Origin: DAISKN01 sp963716925
GTDB lineage: Bacteria > Acidobacteriota > Vicinamibacteria > Marinacidobacterales > SMYC01
Direction: 5' to 3'
Assembly: GCA_963716925.1 (NCBI GenBank)
Contig: CAVQUX010000025.1
Span: 930,001-994,000 of the forward strand
Length of the DNA stretch: 64,000 nt
Both the position numbers and the translations under genes were made by a program. How positions within the stretch are numbered: the stretch's first letter is position 1; every line of letters starts with the position of its first letter. The notes under the pieces were generated by a model that did no database searches, was not told where the DNA came from, and worked only from the letters and a program-made list of their open reading frames with translations. Positions 17,542 through 25,968 of this stretch are shown in pieces.

Positions 17542-17826
17542 ATGTACTACCTGCTCCTCTACGACGTCGTCGAGAACTATGTCGAAAAACGGAAACCGCT
17601 CCGGGATGCCCATTTCGATCGCGCCCGCGAGGCCTTCGATCGCGGCGAGCTCGTCCTCGGAGGCGCCTTCGCCGACCCGGTGGACGGGGCGGCGCTGGTG
17701 TTCAAGGGCGAGGACCCCTCGGTCGCGGAGCGCTTCGCCCGCAGCGACCCCTACGTCGTGAACGGCCTGGTGCGGAACTGGCGGGTGCGAGCCTGGAACG
17801 TGGTCGTCGGTGGAGAGGGCTCATGA
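17542..17826 (+). CDS. YCII-related protein
   Basis: A 94-residue dimeric alpha/beta-barrel protein of the YciI family: MYYLLLYDVVENYVEKRKPLRDAHFDRA, then GELVLGGAFADPVDGAALVF, then VAERFARSDPYVVNGLVRNWRVRAW. The His in DAHFDRA matches the conserved putative active-site His. Some YciI-like proteins have peroxidase or dehydrochlorinase activity, but most are uncharacterised. The stop overlaps the next gene start (ATGA), so the two small alpha/beta-barrel proteins are translationally coupled and may form one complex. Confidence 0.85.
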   Translation: MYYLLLYDVVENYVEKRKPLRDAHFDRAREAFDRGELVLGGAFADPVDGAALVFKGEDPSVAERFARSDPYVVNGLVRNWRVRAWNVVVGGEGS

Positions 17827-18128
17827 TCGCCCGATCCTGGACCGCGGAGGCGACGCCCGCGAGGGCCGAGGAATACATCCTGCATTTCCGCCAGAAAGTT
17901 CTTCCCGTCCTCGCGAGCATCGAGGGACACCGCGGGGCCTACGTTCTGAAGCGAAGTCTCGGGGAGGGGGTGGAGATCGTGATCATCACCCTCTGGGAGT
18001 CGATGGAAGCGGTCCGCAAGTTCGCGGGCGACGACCCCGACGTCGCGGTCGTGACCCGCGAGGCGGGCGCCATCCTGACCCGGTTCGACGAGCAGGTAGC
18101 GCACTACGAAGTCGCCTGGAAGAGCTAG
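17823..18128 (+). CDS. antibiotic biosynthesis monooxygenase (ABM) domain protein
   Basis: A 101-residue ABM-type ferredoxin-like barrel: MIARSWTAEATPARAEEYILHFRQKVLPVL, GHRGAYVLKRSLGEGVEIVIITLWESMEAVRKFAGDD and a C-terminal YEVAW strand. Members act as cofactor-free monooxygenases, heme-handling enzymes or stress proteins; nothing here fixes the role. It starts inside the stop of the YCII-like gene (ATGA). No partner oxidoreductase is adjacent. Confidence 0.8.
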   Translation: MIARSWTAEATPARAEEYILHFRQKVLPVLASIEGHRGAYVLKRSLGEGVEIVIITLWESMEAVRKFAGDDPDVAVVTREAGAILTRFDEQVAHYEVAWKS

Positions 18129-18266
18129 TCGAGTGGTTCTCGCTGGTAGCACTCCCCTTGCAAGACGAGTTATACTTATTGGCGCTGGAATGGTTCTGGC
18201 TATGCGACCGTGTGTGCCCACGATGCTTCCAGACTTCGTGAGCCTCACTGTCTGGAGGTTGCTTCC
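18129..18266 (+). promoter_or_regulatory. upstream region / long 5' leader of the RRM gene
   Basis: The 138 bp before the RRM gene contain an AT-rich TATACT at 18171-18176 that could be a -10 box, giving an approximately 85-nt leader. Glycine-rich RRM proteins are often cold-regulated through their leaders. No -35 box or defined fold is convincing, so this is a weak positional inference. Confidence 0.3.
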
Positions 18267-18596
18267 TTGAAGATTTACGTGGGAAATCTGAGCTACAACA
18301 CCAACGAGCAGGCGCTTCGAGACCTGTTCGCGGAGCACGGCGCGGTCGAGGACGTGCACATCGTCACCGATCGCGACACCGGGCGGCCGCGAGGTTTCGC
18401 GTTCGTCTCGATGCCCGATCGGGGTGAGGCGATCGCCGCGATCGACGCCCTCAACCGGCGCGAGTTCGAGGGCCGCACCCTGAACGTCAGCGAAGCCCGG
18501 CCGAAAGAGAACCGCGGCGGTGGCGGCGGCGGCGGCGGCGGCGGTCGCGGCGGCGGTGGTGGCGGTGGGGGATTTTCGCGCGGACGCCGCGACTAG
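18267..18596 (+). CDS. glycine-rich RRM RNA-binding protein
   Basis: A 109-residue protein with one RNA recognition motif (about 1-80) and a C-terminal glycine-rich tail with interspersed arginines. RNP2 is KIYVGNLSY and RNP1 is RGFAFVSM; the latter has the aromatic residues that stack on RNA. It resembles bacterial Rbp proteins, single-stranded RNA binders often induced by cold. The start is a TTG at 18267 with GGAGG 9 bp upstream; no ATG fits. The Gly tail is encoded by a GGC/GGT tract that could be length-variable. Confidence 0.92.
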   Translation: MKIYVGNLSYNTNEQALRDLFAEHGAVEDVHIVTDRDTGRPRGFAFVSMPDRGEAIAAIDALNRREFEGRTLNVSEARPKENRGGGGGGGGGGRGGGGGGGGFSRGRRD

Positions 18597-18620
18597 ACTG
18601 CTATAGAAACCGCTTCCGTT

Positions 18621-18912
18621 TTGCCCATTCGAGCCTCGGATTCCACTCCACAGACGGTCTCACGGATTGCGATAAACCCAGGTTGACGTTTCCGCCAGCG
18701 CGGCCGGCGGGGGCCGCCGGTCCACTTCATCAGGCGCTGGCGCGCCTCGCCGGTCACGCTCTCGAGCAGTCTCTGGACTTCGTCCTGCGTCGGGTCGAGC
18801 TCGAGCGAACGACGGTAGGCCCCGATAGGTCGCTCCCACTCTCCGAGCTTCGCATACGAGTTGCCAGGGCGTTTTCCAAAGCGACGAGTCGCGCGGACGA
18901 AGGTCCGCCATC
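18621..18912. repeat. direct repeat, left copy (matches 40547-40830)
   Basis: Read on the + strand, this segment aligns with 40547-40830 in the same orientation. Shared blocks include GGATTCCACT, CACAGACGGTCTC, CGGATTGCG, GCCGCCGGTCCA, CGCGCCTCGCCGGTCA, TCTGGACTTC and CGTCGGGTCGAGCTCGAGCGA. The right copy covers the 3' end of the intact GWxTD gene and its downstream flank; the left copy is degenerate. Together they bracket the biosynthetic island. Confidence 0.8.
18735..18912 (-). pseudogene. C-terminal remnant of a GWxTD/TPR protein
   Basis: The - strand reads KLGEWERPIGAYRRSLELDP, then TQDEVQRLLESVTGEAR, against KLGERQKALGAYRRSLELDP and TQEEVQKLLESLTGEAR at the end of the intact GWxTD protein at 40659-42746. 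The stop codon of the intact copy (TAG) is CAG here (18737-18739), so the frame reads through. Further upstream the homology (ADLRPRDSSL against AGLRPPDSALL) lies in another frame. It is a non-functional tail fragment with no start and no catalytic region. Confidence 0.75.
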
Positions 18913-19355
18913 CTTGAAGCAGGCCAGAGTCGTCTCGCCATGTTTCGCCTACTCGACTCTCGCCCAGAGATTCTCGAAATCGCCGCCGACGGAATCCGAT
19001 CGGACGGAGCGAATGCCGGAGAACGGGATCGGAAGGATGTCGGCTCTGTAATCGAGGGCATCATTCTCCGGGATGAGCGTGCCGCTTTTGGCGAAGGCAA
19101 CGGAAAAAACGGAGAGGAAACGGATGCGGACAGGAATTGGTAAATCGAGCGGCGGGCGGCGGCCCGTGATCTCCGCGATCATTTCCAATGGCGGAAGACA
19201 CGTCTCAACCGGCTTGCCCTGTTCGCTTGCGCTCTGCTACCCTCACCACGGTTCAATCGGACGATACGGTCCGATCCGCTGTGAGAATGGGTCCGGAAAC
19301 GGGGCCGGACCGGTATGAATTTTCCTATCGTTCAAAGGGAGGGAAAAAAGGTATC
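18913..19355. other. gene-poor junction left of the island
   Basis: This 440 bp between the decayed GWxTD tail and the first island gene holds only short open frames without recognisable families or good ribosome sites. The clearest (- strand, 18949-19188, 79 codons) shows no signature I can identify. A purine-rich GGGAGGG near its right end serves the next gene. It is likely decayed or regulatory sequence at the island boundary. Confidence 0.5.
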
Positions 19356-19658
19356 GTGCGCCTTGTAGGTTTCTTCGCGAGCGGGCTTCTTCTCGTGAAT
19401 GGCATCCCTCATTTTATCCAGGGCATCTGCGGCAAGACTCACATGACCCCGTTCAACCGGGTCTCCAAGCCGGTGACCAACGTGGTCTGGGGGCTCGTCA
19501 ACTTTGGCGCCGGGGAGTTGATTCTCCATTGGCTGCAGGTATCCCCCTGGCAGATGCCTGAAAAAGTCGCCTTCTGGCTGGGGGTGGTGGCGACCTCGAT
19601 TTATCTGTCTATTTTTTGGAGTAATCCCGACGCCCGCCTCCCCTGGCACAGAGTCTAG
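19356..19658 (+). CDS. small predicted membrane protein
   Basis: A 100-residue protein with three hydrophobic segments: FFASGLLLVNGIPHFIQGI, TNVVWGLVNFGAGELILHWL and VAFWLGVVATSIYLSIFW. The GIPHFIQGICGK...TPF...PVTNVVWG pattern belongs to a small family of unnamed bacterial inner-membrane proteins. The frame opens at 19188, but GTG at 19356 is preceded by GGGAGGG and starts just before the first hydrophobic segment. It precedes the HlyD/ABC exporter genes. Function unknown. Confidence 0.65.
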   Translation: MRLVGFFASGLLLVNGIPHFIQGICGKTHMTPFNRVSKPVTNVVWGLVNFGAGELILHWLQVSPWQMPEKVAFWLGVVATSIYLSIFWSNPDARLPWHRV

Positions 19659-19726
19659 AAGAACTCTTTGACAGGACGACCTCGCCGATGTGGCGCCACT
19701 TCCGGTCAGTCTCCGCAGGAGAAAGC

Positions 19727-20710
19727 ATGCGTCGCTCCGCCGTGAAGGTCGCTCTCGTTGTCCAGGGTGTGGTGCTGTTCACTGCCGTCTGCAGGACGGG
19801 CGAGCGGCCAGAGGCTTCCGAGATCCTTGCCAGTGGCACGATCGAGGCGACGGAGGTAGAGGTCGCGGCAAGGATTCCAGAGCGCATCGAAGCCGTCTTC
19901 GTCAGGGAGGGTGACCGCGTCGAGAACGGCGGCCTTCTCATCCGGTTGGAGACGTTGGAGCTCGACCTCCAGGTGAAAGTCGCCAACACCAGAGTCGCGA
20001 TGGCGCAGGGGCAGCTTCAGGATCTTCTGGCTGGTGCCAGGGAACAGGAGCTCAAGGATGCGGAGGCGGCGCTGGATCAGGCCGAGGCCGATCTCAAGAG
20101 GTCGGCGGCGGATTGGGAGAGGGTTCGAACCCTGTTCCGGGAAAGAGAGGTCTCGGAAAGCGTACGGGATGCGGCCCAGGCGGATTTGGCGAACGCTACC
20201 GGGCGGCAACAGCGGGCACGGGAGGGGCTGGACCTTCTGCGAGCAGGGACACGACCGGACCGGATCGAAGTGGCCCGGCTCGGGGTCGAAGAGACCCAAG
20301 CGGCACTGGAGGTTGCCAGGGTCCGCCGGCAATACGCTGAAATCACCTCCCCCATCTCGGGCACCGTCTTGCTCCGCAGCTTGGAGCCCGGGCAGGTGGC
20401 CTTGGTTGGCGTTCCCATACTCACCCTGGGTGACCTGGACGAGCTCTGGGTGAAGGTCTACGTGGCGGACGCAGATCTCGGGAGGATCGCAATCGGTCAG
20501 CCGGTGGAGGTAACGACGGCTTCGTTCTCCGGCAAAGCCTACCCGGGGAAAGTCGTCTCCATTGCCAACAAGGCCGAGTTCACCCCCAACAACGTCCAGA
20601 CCCGGGACGAGAGGGCGAAGCTGGTCTTTGCCGTGAAGATCAGCCTCCAGAACCCGGACCAGGAGCTCAAGCCCGGGATGATGGCTGACGTGAGGATCGA
20701 GCTCAAATGA
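19727..20710 (+). CDS. HlyD/YbhG-type membrane fusion protein
   Basis: A 327-residue periplasmic adaptor. N-terminal membrane segment (VKVALVVQGVVLFTAVC), biotinyl/lipoyl half (GTIEATEVEVAARIPERIEAVFVREGDRVENGGLLIRLE), a coiled-coil hairpin (about 80-180, repeated Ala/Glu/Gln heptads), second lipoyl half (ITSPISGTVLLRSLEPGQVALVGVPILTLGDLDELWVKVYV) and a beta-barrel. The order matches YbhG, the adaptor of the YbhFSR exporter. AGGAGA precedes ATG 19727. The stop overlaps the ATPase start (ATGA). With the next three genes it should form an export machine across both membranes. Confidence 0.9.
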   Translation: MRRSAVKVALVVQGVVLFTAVCRTGERPEASEILASGTIEATEVEVAARIPERIEAVFVREGDRVENGGLLIRLETLELDLQVKVANTRVAMAQGQLQDLLAGAREQELKDAEAALDQAEADLKRSAADWERVRTLFREREVSESVRDAAQADLANATGRQQRAREGLDLLRAGTRPDRIEVARLGVEETQAALEVARVRRQYAEITSPISGTVLLRSLEPGQVALVGVPILTLGDLDELWVKVYVADADLGRIAIGQPVEVTTASFSGKAYPGKVVSIANKAEFTPNNVQTRDERAKLVFAVKISLQNPDQELKPGMMADVRIELK

Positions 20711-21630
20711 TCGCGATTGAAACGGTCGACCTCACGAAGAACTTCGGCGCTCTCACCGCCGTCGACCACCTCAGCCTCGAAATCCAGGAGGGGGAGATCT
20801 TTGGCTTCCTCGGGCCCAATGGGGCCGGCAAGAGCACCACGATCAGAATGCTTTGCGGCATCCTGAGCCCCACCTCGGGCCAGGCTCGGGTGAGCGGCTT
20901 CGACGTGAGGACGGAGAGGGCACGGGTCAAAGAGCTTACCGGATATATGTCTCAGAGCTTCGGCCTGTACAACGACCTGACGGTCGAAGAGAACCTGGTC
21001 TTTTTCTCGAACCTGTACCTGGACCGGACCGCGACCCGCAGAAAAGTGGCCGAGGTGGTCGACAGCCTGGGTTTTGGCGACTACCGCCATACCCTCGCCT
21101 CACACCTGTCCGGCGGCTGGCGCCAGCGCCTGGCTCTTGCCTGCGCCGTCGTCCACGATCCGCAGATCCTCTTTCTCGATGAGCCGACCGCGGGAATCGA
21201 CCCCGTCTCCCGCAGGATCCTCTGGGACCTCCTGTATGCGCAGGCCCACAAGGGGAAAACCCTCTTTGTCACCACCCACTACATGGAGGAGGTCGAGAGG
21301 TGTGATCGGATCGGCTTCATCTGGAAGGGGCGGCTCGTCGCCTGCGACACCCCGAAGGGCGTGAGGGAGAACTTTCGAGGGGGGGAGATCCTGAACGTCA
21401 GATGCACCCCCCTCCGGCGCGGGGTCGAGTTGTTGAAGGGATTGCCGGGCATCCTCGATGTGAACGTTTATGGCGGGAGTCTCCACATTCTCGTCCCCTC
21501 GGCCCAGGCGGCGCAGCAGGAGATCGTCGACAGGCTCACCGGAAACGGAATCCGCGTCGAAAATCTCGAGGCCGTCCTGCCCTCGATCGAGGATGTCTTC
21601 GTCTCCCTCGCTCAGGAAATCAAAGCGTGA
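20707..21630 (+). CDS. ABC transporter ATP-binding protein (YbhF/DrrA-like)
   Basis: A 307-residue cytoplasmic ATPase: Walker A GPNGAGKST, Q-loop MSQSFGLYNDLTV, signature LSGGWRQRLALA, Walker B ILFLDEPTAGID and switch His in VTTHYMEE. The C-terminal extension after about 215 is typical of ABC-2 exporter ATPases. A single nucleotide-binding domain serves two permeases, unlike the double domain of YbhF. It overlaps both neighbours by four bases (ATGA before, GTGA after), indicating coupled translation. Confidence 0.95.
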   Translation: MIAIETVDLTKNFGALTAVDHLSLEIQEGEIFGFLGPNGAGKSTTIRMLCGILSPTSGQARVSGFDVRTERARVKELTGYMSQSFGLYNDLTVEENLVFFSNLYLDRTATRRKVAEVVDSLGFGDYRHTLASHLSGGWRQRLALACAVVHDPQILFLDEPTAGIDPVSRRILWDLLYAQAHKGKTLFVTTHYMEEVERCDRIGFIWKGRLVACDTPKGVRENFRGGEILNVRCTPLRRGVELLKGLPGILDVNVYGGSLHILVPSAQAAQQEIVDRLTGNGIRVENLEAVLPSIEDVFVSLAQEIKA

Positions 21631-22757
21631 GGGGGGTCTTCCCGCTCATCCGCAAGGAGTTTCTTCACATCCGCCGCGCTCGCCGCGGCCTCAGCTTGGC
21701 CTTGTTCGGTCCGCTGTTCCTCATGATCGTCTTCGGCTACGCGATTACCCTCGATATCAAGGACATCCCGCTTTTGGTTTGGGACCAGGAGGGTTCCCGG
21801 ACTTCCCGGGAACTCATCGACCGGTTCGTCAACTCCGGTCGCTTCGTCCTGCTCCCGACCGCGTCGGCGGAGAAAGAAAGGGACTTCTTCCTGGAAACTG
21901 GACAGGCGCGGGTGCTCATGACCATCCCGCCGGACTTTTCCGCCAGAATCCGCTCCGGCAAGAGCGCGCCGCTCCAGGTGATCCTGGACGGGTCCGATAG
22001 CAACACGGCCGCGGTCACCCTGGGATACGTCAACGCCGTCCTGGAATCCTTCTCTGCGCAGATCCTCGCGGAGATAGTCGTAGAACGGGCCCCCTCCGCC
22101 TTTTCCCGGCCGCCTTTCACGACGCGGCCCCGCATCTGGTTCAACCCGGAGCTGAAAAGCGTCTATTTCATCGTGCCCGGGATCATCGGGGTCATCATGA
22201 TGGTCGTGGCCGTGGGGCTGACCTCCATGGCGCTCGTTCAGGAGCGGGAGCAGGGAACGATGGAAGCGCTTCTGGCTTCTCCCCTCCGTCCGTTGCCGAT
22301 GGTTGTGGGAAAGCTCGTGCCTTATGGGCTCATCGCCCTCATCGACATCCTCCTCATCCTTGCCGCCAGCGTTCTTCTTTTCCGCCTCCCCTTCCGCGGC
22401 GACCTGCTCACGTTGATCGTCCCGACCTGCCTCTTTCTCCTTGCCTCTCTGGGGATGGGGCTTCTGATCTCCACCCTGGTCGACAGTCAGCAGGCGGCGT
22501 GGATGACCAGTCTCGTGCTGACGCTGCTTCCCGCCATCATCCTCTCGGGCTTCATCTTTCCCCTGGAGAGCATGCCATGGGTGGTCCAGACGATCTCCTA
22601 CTTCTTCCCGCTCCGGTATTTCCTCGTGGTCCTCCGCGGCGTCATCCTGAAGGGAGCGGGGTTCGACGACCTGCTCCCTCAAATTCAGGCGTTGGCGGTG
22701 TTCGCTTTCGTGATCCTGGCGGTGAACGCCTGGCGTTTTCAGAAAGCAATGCGTTGA
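21627..22757 (+). CDS. ABC-2 type permease (YbhS/R-like), subunit 1
   Basis: A 376-residue membrane protein of the ABC-2 family: one N-terminal helix (LALFGPLFLMIVFGYAITLD), a large extracytoplasmic domain (about 45-180, including VLMTIPPDFSARI and IWFNPELKS) and five C-terminal helices with the LSGFIFPLESMPW motif. The start is GTG 21627, overlapping the ATPase stop; the frame extends further upstream only as an ATPase shadow. It pairs with the following paralogous permease to form a heterodimeric channel. Substrate unknown, but its position next to a lipid or polyketide cluster suggests export of that product. Confidence 0.92.
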   Translation: MRGVFPLIRKEFLHIRRARRGLSLALFGPLFLMIVFGYAITLDIKDIPLLVWDQEGSRTSRELIDRFVNSGRFVLLPTASAEKERDFFLETGQARVLMTIPPDFSARIRSGKSAPLQVILDGSDSNTAAVTLGYVNAVLESFSAQILAEIVVERAPSAFSRPPFTTRPRIWFNPELKSVYFIVPGIIGVIMMVVAVGLTSMALVQEREQGTMEALLASPLRPLPMVVGKLVPYGLIALIDILLILAASVLLFRLPFRGDLLTLIVPTCLFLLASLGMGLLISTLVDSQQAAWMTSLVLTLLPAIILSGFIFPLESMPWVVQTISYFFPLRYFLVVLRGVILKGAGFDDLLPQIQALAVFAFVILAVNAWRFQKAMR

Positions 22758-22782
22758 ACCATCAGGCCGGGTGAGGAGAACG

Positions 22783-23928
22783 ATGAGGCGGATACTGGCG
22801 GTGGCCTGGAAAGAGGCGAAACACATCCGGCGGGACAGCAATATGTTCGCCACTGCGCTCTTCGCCCCCGTGCTTCAGCTTGCCATTTTCGGCTACGCGG
22901 CCACCTTCGATCTCCAGGAGGTTCCCGTCGCCGTTTTCGACCAGGACCTGACGCCGGCCAGCCGCGCTTACATCAGCCGTTTCGAACAGACGGACCAGTT
23001 CGACGTGTCCTATCGGGTAGCCTCCTACGAAGAGATATCCGACCTCTTTGCCCGAAGCAAAGCGCGGCTGGCCATCGTGATCCCGCCGGGGTTCGGGCGG
23101 AAGGTCAGAGGCATCGAGAGTATAGCGGTGCAGATCATCGTGGACGGGAGCGATCCCAACAGCGCGAACGTGGGTTTGAACGACGCCACGGTGATCTCCG
23201 AGAGGTACGCGGCGGAACTTCTGCTGGCGCGTCTCTACCGCTCCCTTCCCGAGGCTCGGGGACTCCTCCGCTACGACGCAGGCGGGGCGACCGAGGGACG
23301 CGTGCGGATCTGGTTCAACCCGGAGTTGAAGAGCCGCACCTATATGGTTCCTGGGGTGGTTGCCCTGACGCTGTTCGACCTGACCATGCTCATGACGGCT
23401 TTGAGCCTGGTGCGGGAAAAGGAGAGCGGCACCCTGGAGCACATGACGGTCACCCCTCTCAGGCCCGTGGAGCTCATCATCGGCAAGCTTCTTCCCCCGG
23501 TGGTCATCAGCTTCGTAGATGTGACCTTCGTCCTTCTCGTGGCCACCTTGTGGTTTCAGGTCCCCGTCAAGGGAAACCTCGTTCTTCTCTACATACTGAT
23601 CGGTCTCTTTCTCTTCACCACCTTGAGCCTCGGGCTCTTGATCTCCACCATCTCCGACACTCAGAAAGAGGCCCAACTCAGCTCCTACCTGGCCATCTTT
23701 CCCATCATCCTCCTCTCCGGGTTCATCTTCCCAATCGCCAACATGCCAACGGTCTTTCAATACGTCACCTACCTCTCCCCCTTCCGATACTTTCTCATCA
23801 TGATTCGCGGGATCTTCCTGAAGGGAAGCGACCTGACCCTCTTGTGGCCGCAGGTCCTGGCCCTGGCCCTTCTGGGGGGCTGCATCTTCACCATGAGCGT
23901 GGTCCGGATGCGCCGACAGTTTCCCTAG
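22783..23928 (+). CDS. ABC-2 type permease (YbhR/S-like), subunit 2
   Basis: A 381-residue paralogue of the preceding permease with the same layout: helix at FATALFAPVLQLAIFGYAATFD, extracytoplasmic domain with LAIVIPPGFGRKV and IWFNPELKSRTYMVPG, then five helices and the LSGFIFPIANMP motif. ATG 22783 has GAGGAG upstream; an in-frame GTG at 22771 is less likely. It completes the HlyD-ATPase-permease-permease set. The following 100 bp before the radical SAM gene show no clear terminator. Confidence 0.92.
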   Translation: MRRILAVAWKEAKHIRRDSNMFATALFAPVLQLAIFGYAATFDLQEVPVAVFDQDLTPASRAYISRFEQTDQFDVSYRVASYEEISDLFARSKARLAIVIPPGFGRKVRGIESIAVQIIVDGSDPNSANVGLNDATVISERYAAELLLARLYRSLPEARGLLRYDAGGATEGRVRIWFNPELKSRTYMVPGVVALTLFDLTMLMTALSLVREKESGTLEHMTVTPLRPVELIIGKLLPPVVISFVDVTFVLLVATLWFQVPVKGNLVLLYILIGLFLFTTLSLGLLISTISDTQKEAQLSSYLAIFPIILLSGFIFPIANMPTVFQYVTYLSPFRYFLIMIRGIFLKGSDLTLLWPQVLALALLGGCIFTMSVVRMRRQFP

Positions 23929-24028
23929 GTCTCGTTCGAGATGCCGGTTCTTTGCCGGTTCAGGTTGACAGGGGAGGTCGGGAGAGGATACAAGGTAACT
24001 CTCACCGAATGGGCCGGCGGGGGGTGGA

Positions 24029-25672
24029 TTGGGTTCGGGTGTTTACAAGGGGCTCGCGGGAAGGGAGGCTGGCATCAATATCCTGATGCTCTACCCCAAA
24101 TTCTGTCAGGAGGCTTTCTGGAATTTGGGCCGCTCGGCGAGGTACTTCCTGCGCCGCAGCGCGATCATGCCCCCGCTGGGACTACTCAGTGTTGCCAGTG
24201 AACTGCCCGGTGACTTTCAGGTCCGTTTGATCGACCGCAACATCTCCGAGGAATCCGACGCGGACTGGGAGTGGGCCGATGTGGTCTTCCTCAGCCTGAT
24301 GCTCGCCCAACGCGAAGACTACCGGGTCTGCGTCTCCAACGCTCGAATTCATCGGAAACCCATCGCCGTAGGGGGCCCTTTTACCCACGCGATGCCGGAG
24401 GTCGCCACCGCGGATGCCGACTGGGTCTGTTTCGGCGAGGCGGAAACCATCATGGAGGAGTTGGTCAGCGATCTGCGTGCTGACCGCCGCGGGAAACAGT
24501 ATCAGGGAGGCAACAGCACCAATATGGAGTCGGTCAAGATCCCGCGGTCCGAGATCTTGCGGGACGTGAACGACTACGCTCACATGGCGATCCAGTTTTC
24601 CCGTGGCTGTCCTTTCGCCTGCGAGTTCTGCGACATTATCGAAATTTACGGGCGGGTGCCACGCACCAAAGCGCCGGCGCAGATCCTGGCCGAGCTGACC
24701 AACCTCAGGAAGCTCGGCTTTCACGGCTATGTCTACCTGGTGGACGACAATTTCATCGCGAACAAGAAAAAAGCCAAGGCGATGCTGAAGGAACTCTGTG
24801 TCTGGAATCGCGACAACGGATATCCCTTCCGGTTTCACACCGAAGCGTCGATCAACCTTGCCGACGACGACGAAATGCTGGAACTGATGTCCGAAGCCAA
24901 CTTCATCAACGTCTTCATCGGGATTGAAACGCCGGACCCGGAACTGCTCAGAACCACGCAAAAAAAGCAGAACATCCACGGAGACATGTTAGAACAACTG
25001 CGAAGAGTCCGGGAGCATGGAATTCACGTCACCGCGGGATTCATCATCGGGTTCGATGGTGAACGGCGGGGCGTCTTCGAGATGCAGAGGTCGTTCATCC
25101 AGGCCTCCGGTGTGGGCACGGCGATGATGGGCCTGTTGCAAGCGCTCCCTCAAACGCAGCTCTCCCGGCGCTTGAAAGCCGAGGGGCGTCTGCTGGAAGA
25201 ACTGAGCGTGTCTCTGGTCTCCACCGTCGAAGGGCTCAATTTCGTCCCCAAGGGCGAGATGACGAAACGGGAGTACCTGGCGCGTTACCGCGAGCTGGTG
25301 ACGCAGGTGTATGAGCCGAAGGCGTTTTTCGAAAGGATTCTTCCCGCCCTTTTGACCCTCCGCATCAAAGTGCCGCTTCGTGCCCTCTTCGAAGTATCGC
25401 GGTGTTATTCTCCGCTCGCCGTTCCCAGGTTGATTTATCAGCTGGGCGTCAAGGCCAAAGGCGTGAGGTTGCAGTTCTGGAAAGCCGCTCTCCAGCTGCT
25501 GTGGAAGAATCCTCTCGCCCTCGAGGCCTTCGTCTGGGAGTGCTACTGCTTCCATCATCTGAGCCGGCACGTCGACTACGTCCAACGGGAAATGGCGCGT
25601 TATCTCTCGTCGCCTTCCCCCGATGACGTACTGGATGAAGTGGTTGCGGCCGACGGGAACCGGGCAGCCTAG
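24029..25672 (+). CDS. B12-binding radical SAM protein (DUF4070 type)
   Basis: A protein of up to 547 residues with an N-terminal cobalamin-binding domain (about 17-150: NILMLYPKFCQEAFWNLG, PPLGLLSVASELP, DWVCFGEAE), a radical SAM barrel with the 4Fe-4S motif CPFACEFC, FIGIETPDPE and a DUF4070 region (IIGFDGE...ALPQTQLSRRLKAEGRL). B12 radical SAM enzymes of this type methylate or rearrange unactivated carbons of lipids and natural products. The start is uncertain. TTG 24029 opens the frame; the first beta-strand (INILMLYP) begins before the first ATG (24086), and GGGAGG at 24062-24067 suggests a start in between. It shares its strand with the exporter and desaturase. Confidence 0.9.
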   Translation: MGSGVYKGLAGREAGINILMLYPKFCQEAFWNLGRSARYFLRRSAIMPPLGLLSVASELPGDFQVRLIDRNISEESDADWEWADVVFLSLMLAQREDYRVCVSNARIHRKPIAVGGPFTHAMPEVATADADWVCFGEAETIMEELVSDLRADRRGKQYQGGNSTNMESVKIPRSEILRDVNDYAHMAIQFSRGCPFACEFCDIIEIYGRVPRTKAPAQILAELTNLRKLGFHGYVYLVDDNFIANKKKAKAMLKELCVWNRDNGYPFRFHTEASINLADDDEMLELMSEANFINVFIGIETPDPELLRTTQKKQNIHGDMLEQLRRVREHGIHVTAGFIIGFDGERRGVFEMQRSFIQASGVGTAMMGLLQALPQTQLSRRLKAEGRLLEELSVSLVSTVEGLNFVPKGEMTKREYLARYRELVTQVYEPKAFFERILPALLTLRIKVPLRALFEVSRCYSPLAVPRLIYQLGVKAKGVRLQFWKAALQLLWKNPLALEAFVWECYCFHHLSRHVDYVQREMARYLSSPSPDDVLDEVVAADGNRAA

Positions 25673-25703
25673 CCGGCTGCTGAAGAATGTATTCGCAGTC
25701 CGC

Positions 25704-25786
25704 GCGAGCGGAGCGTTCGCCTTCGCGCTGCGCGCTTCGGCGAAACCGCGCCGTAGCCCGAAGGGCGGAGGCGGGAGCCCGGCCCG
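25704..25786. repeat. inverted repeat, left copy (pairs with 27211-27293)
   Basis: An 83 bp GC-rich segment that matches the reverse complement of 27211-27293 with 3 mismatches by eye. Weaker similarity continues outside (for example CACTGATGC near both). It contains internal self-complementary runs (GCGCTGCGCGC, CGAAGGGCGG). It lies between the radical SAM stop and the desaturase start. Confidence 0.9.
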
Positions 25787-25968
25787 CCAGGAGGGAATGC
25801 TTCGCCCTCATCTTGGGGCCGCGGGGGTGAGCTCCCGGGGCACTGATGCACCAGGTACGCTCCCCGCTCTGCAGGCCTCGCTCGAACCTCCAGTAAAGCT
25901 CGGAACGCTCTCCAACCGGGCTTCCTGGCAGAGCTGGCCACCGGTTTGATATCGAACGGCGCCTTCCG

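Noticed and set aside
15454..17826. 790-codon + strand open frame
   Set aside because: Its last 94 codons are the real YCII-like gene; the rest runs in another frame of S41 and antisense to the RidA gene with low-complexity Arg-rich translation.
18660..19100. 146-codon - strand open frame as a gene
   Set aside because: It crosses the frameshifted GWxTD tail remnant in the wrong frame; no start signal or family.
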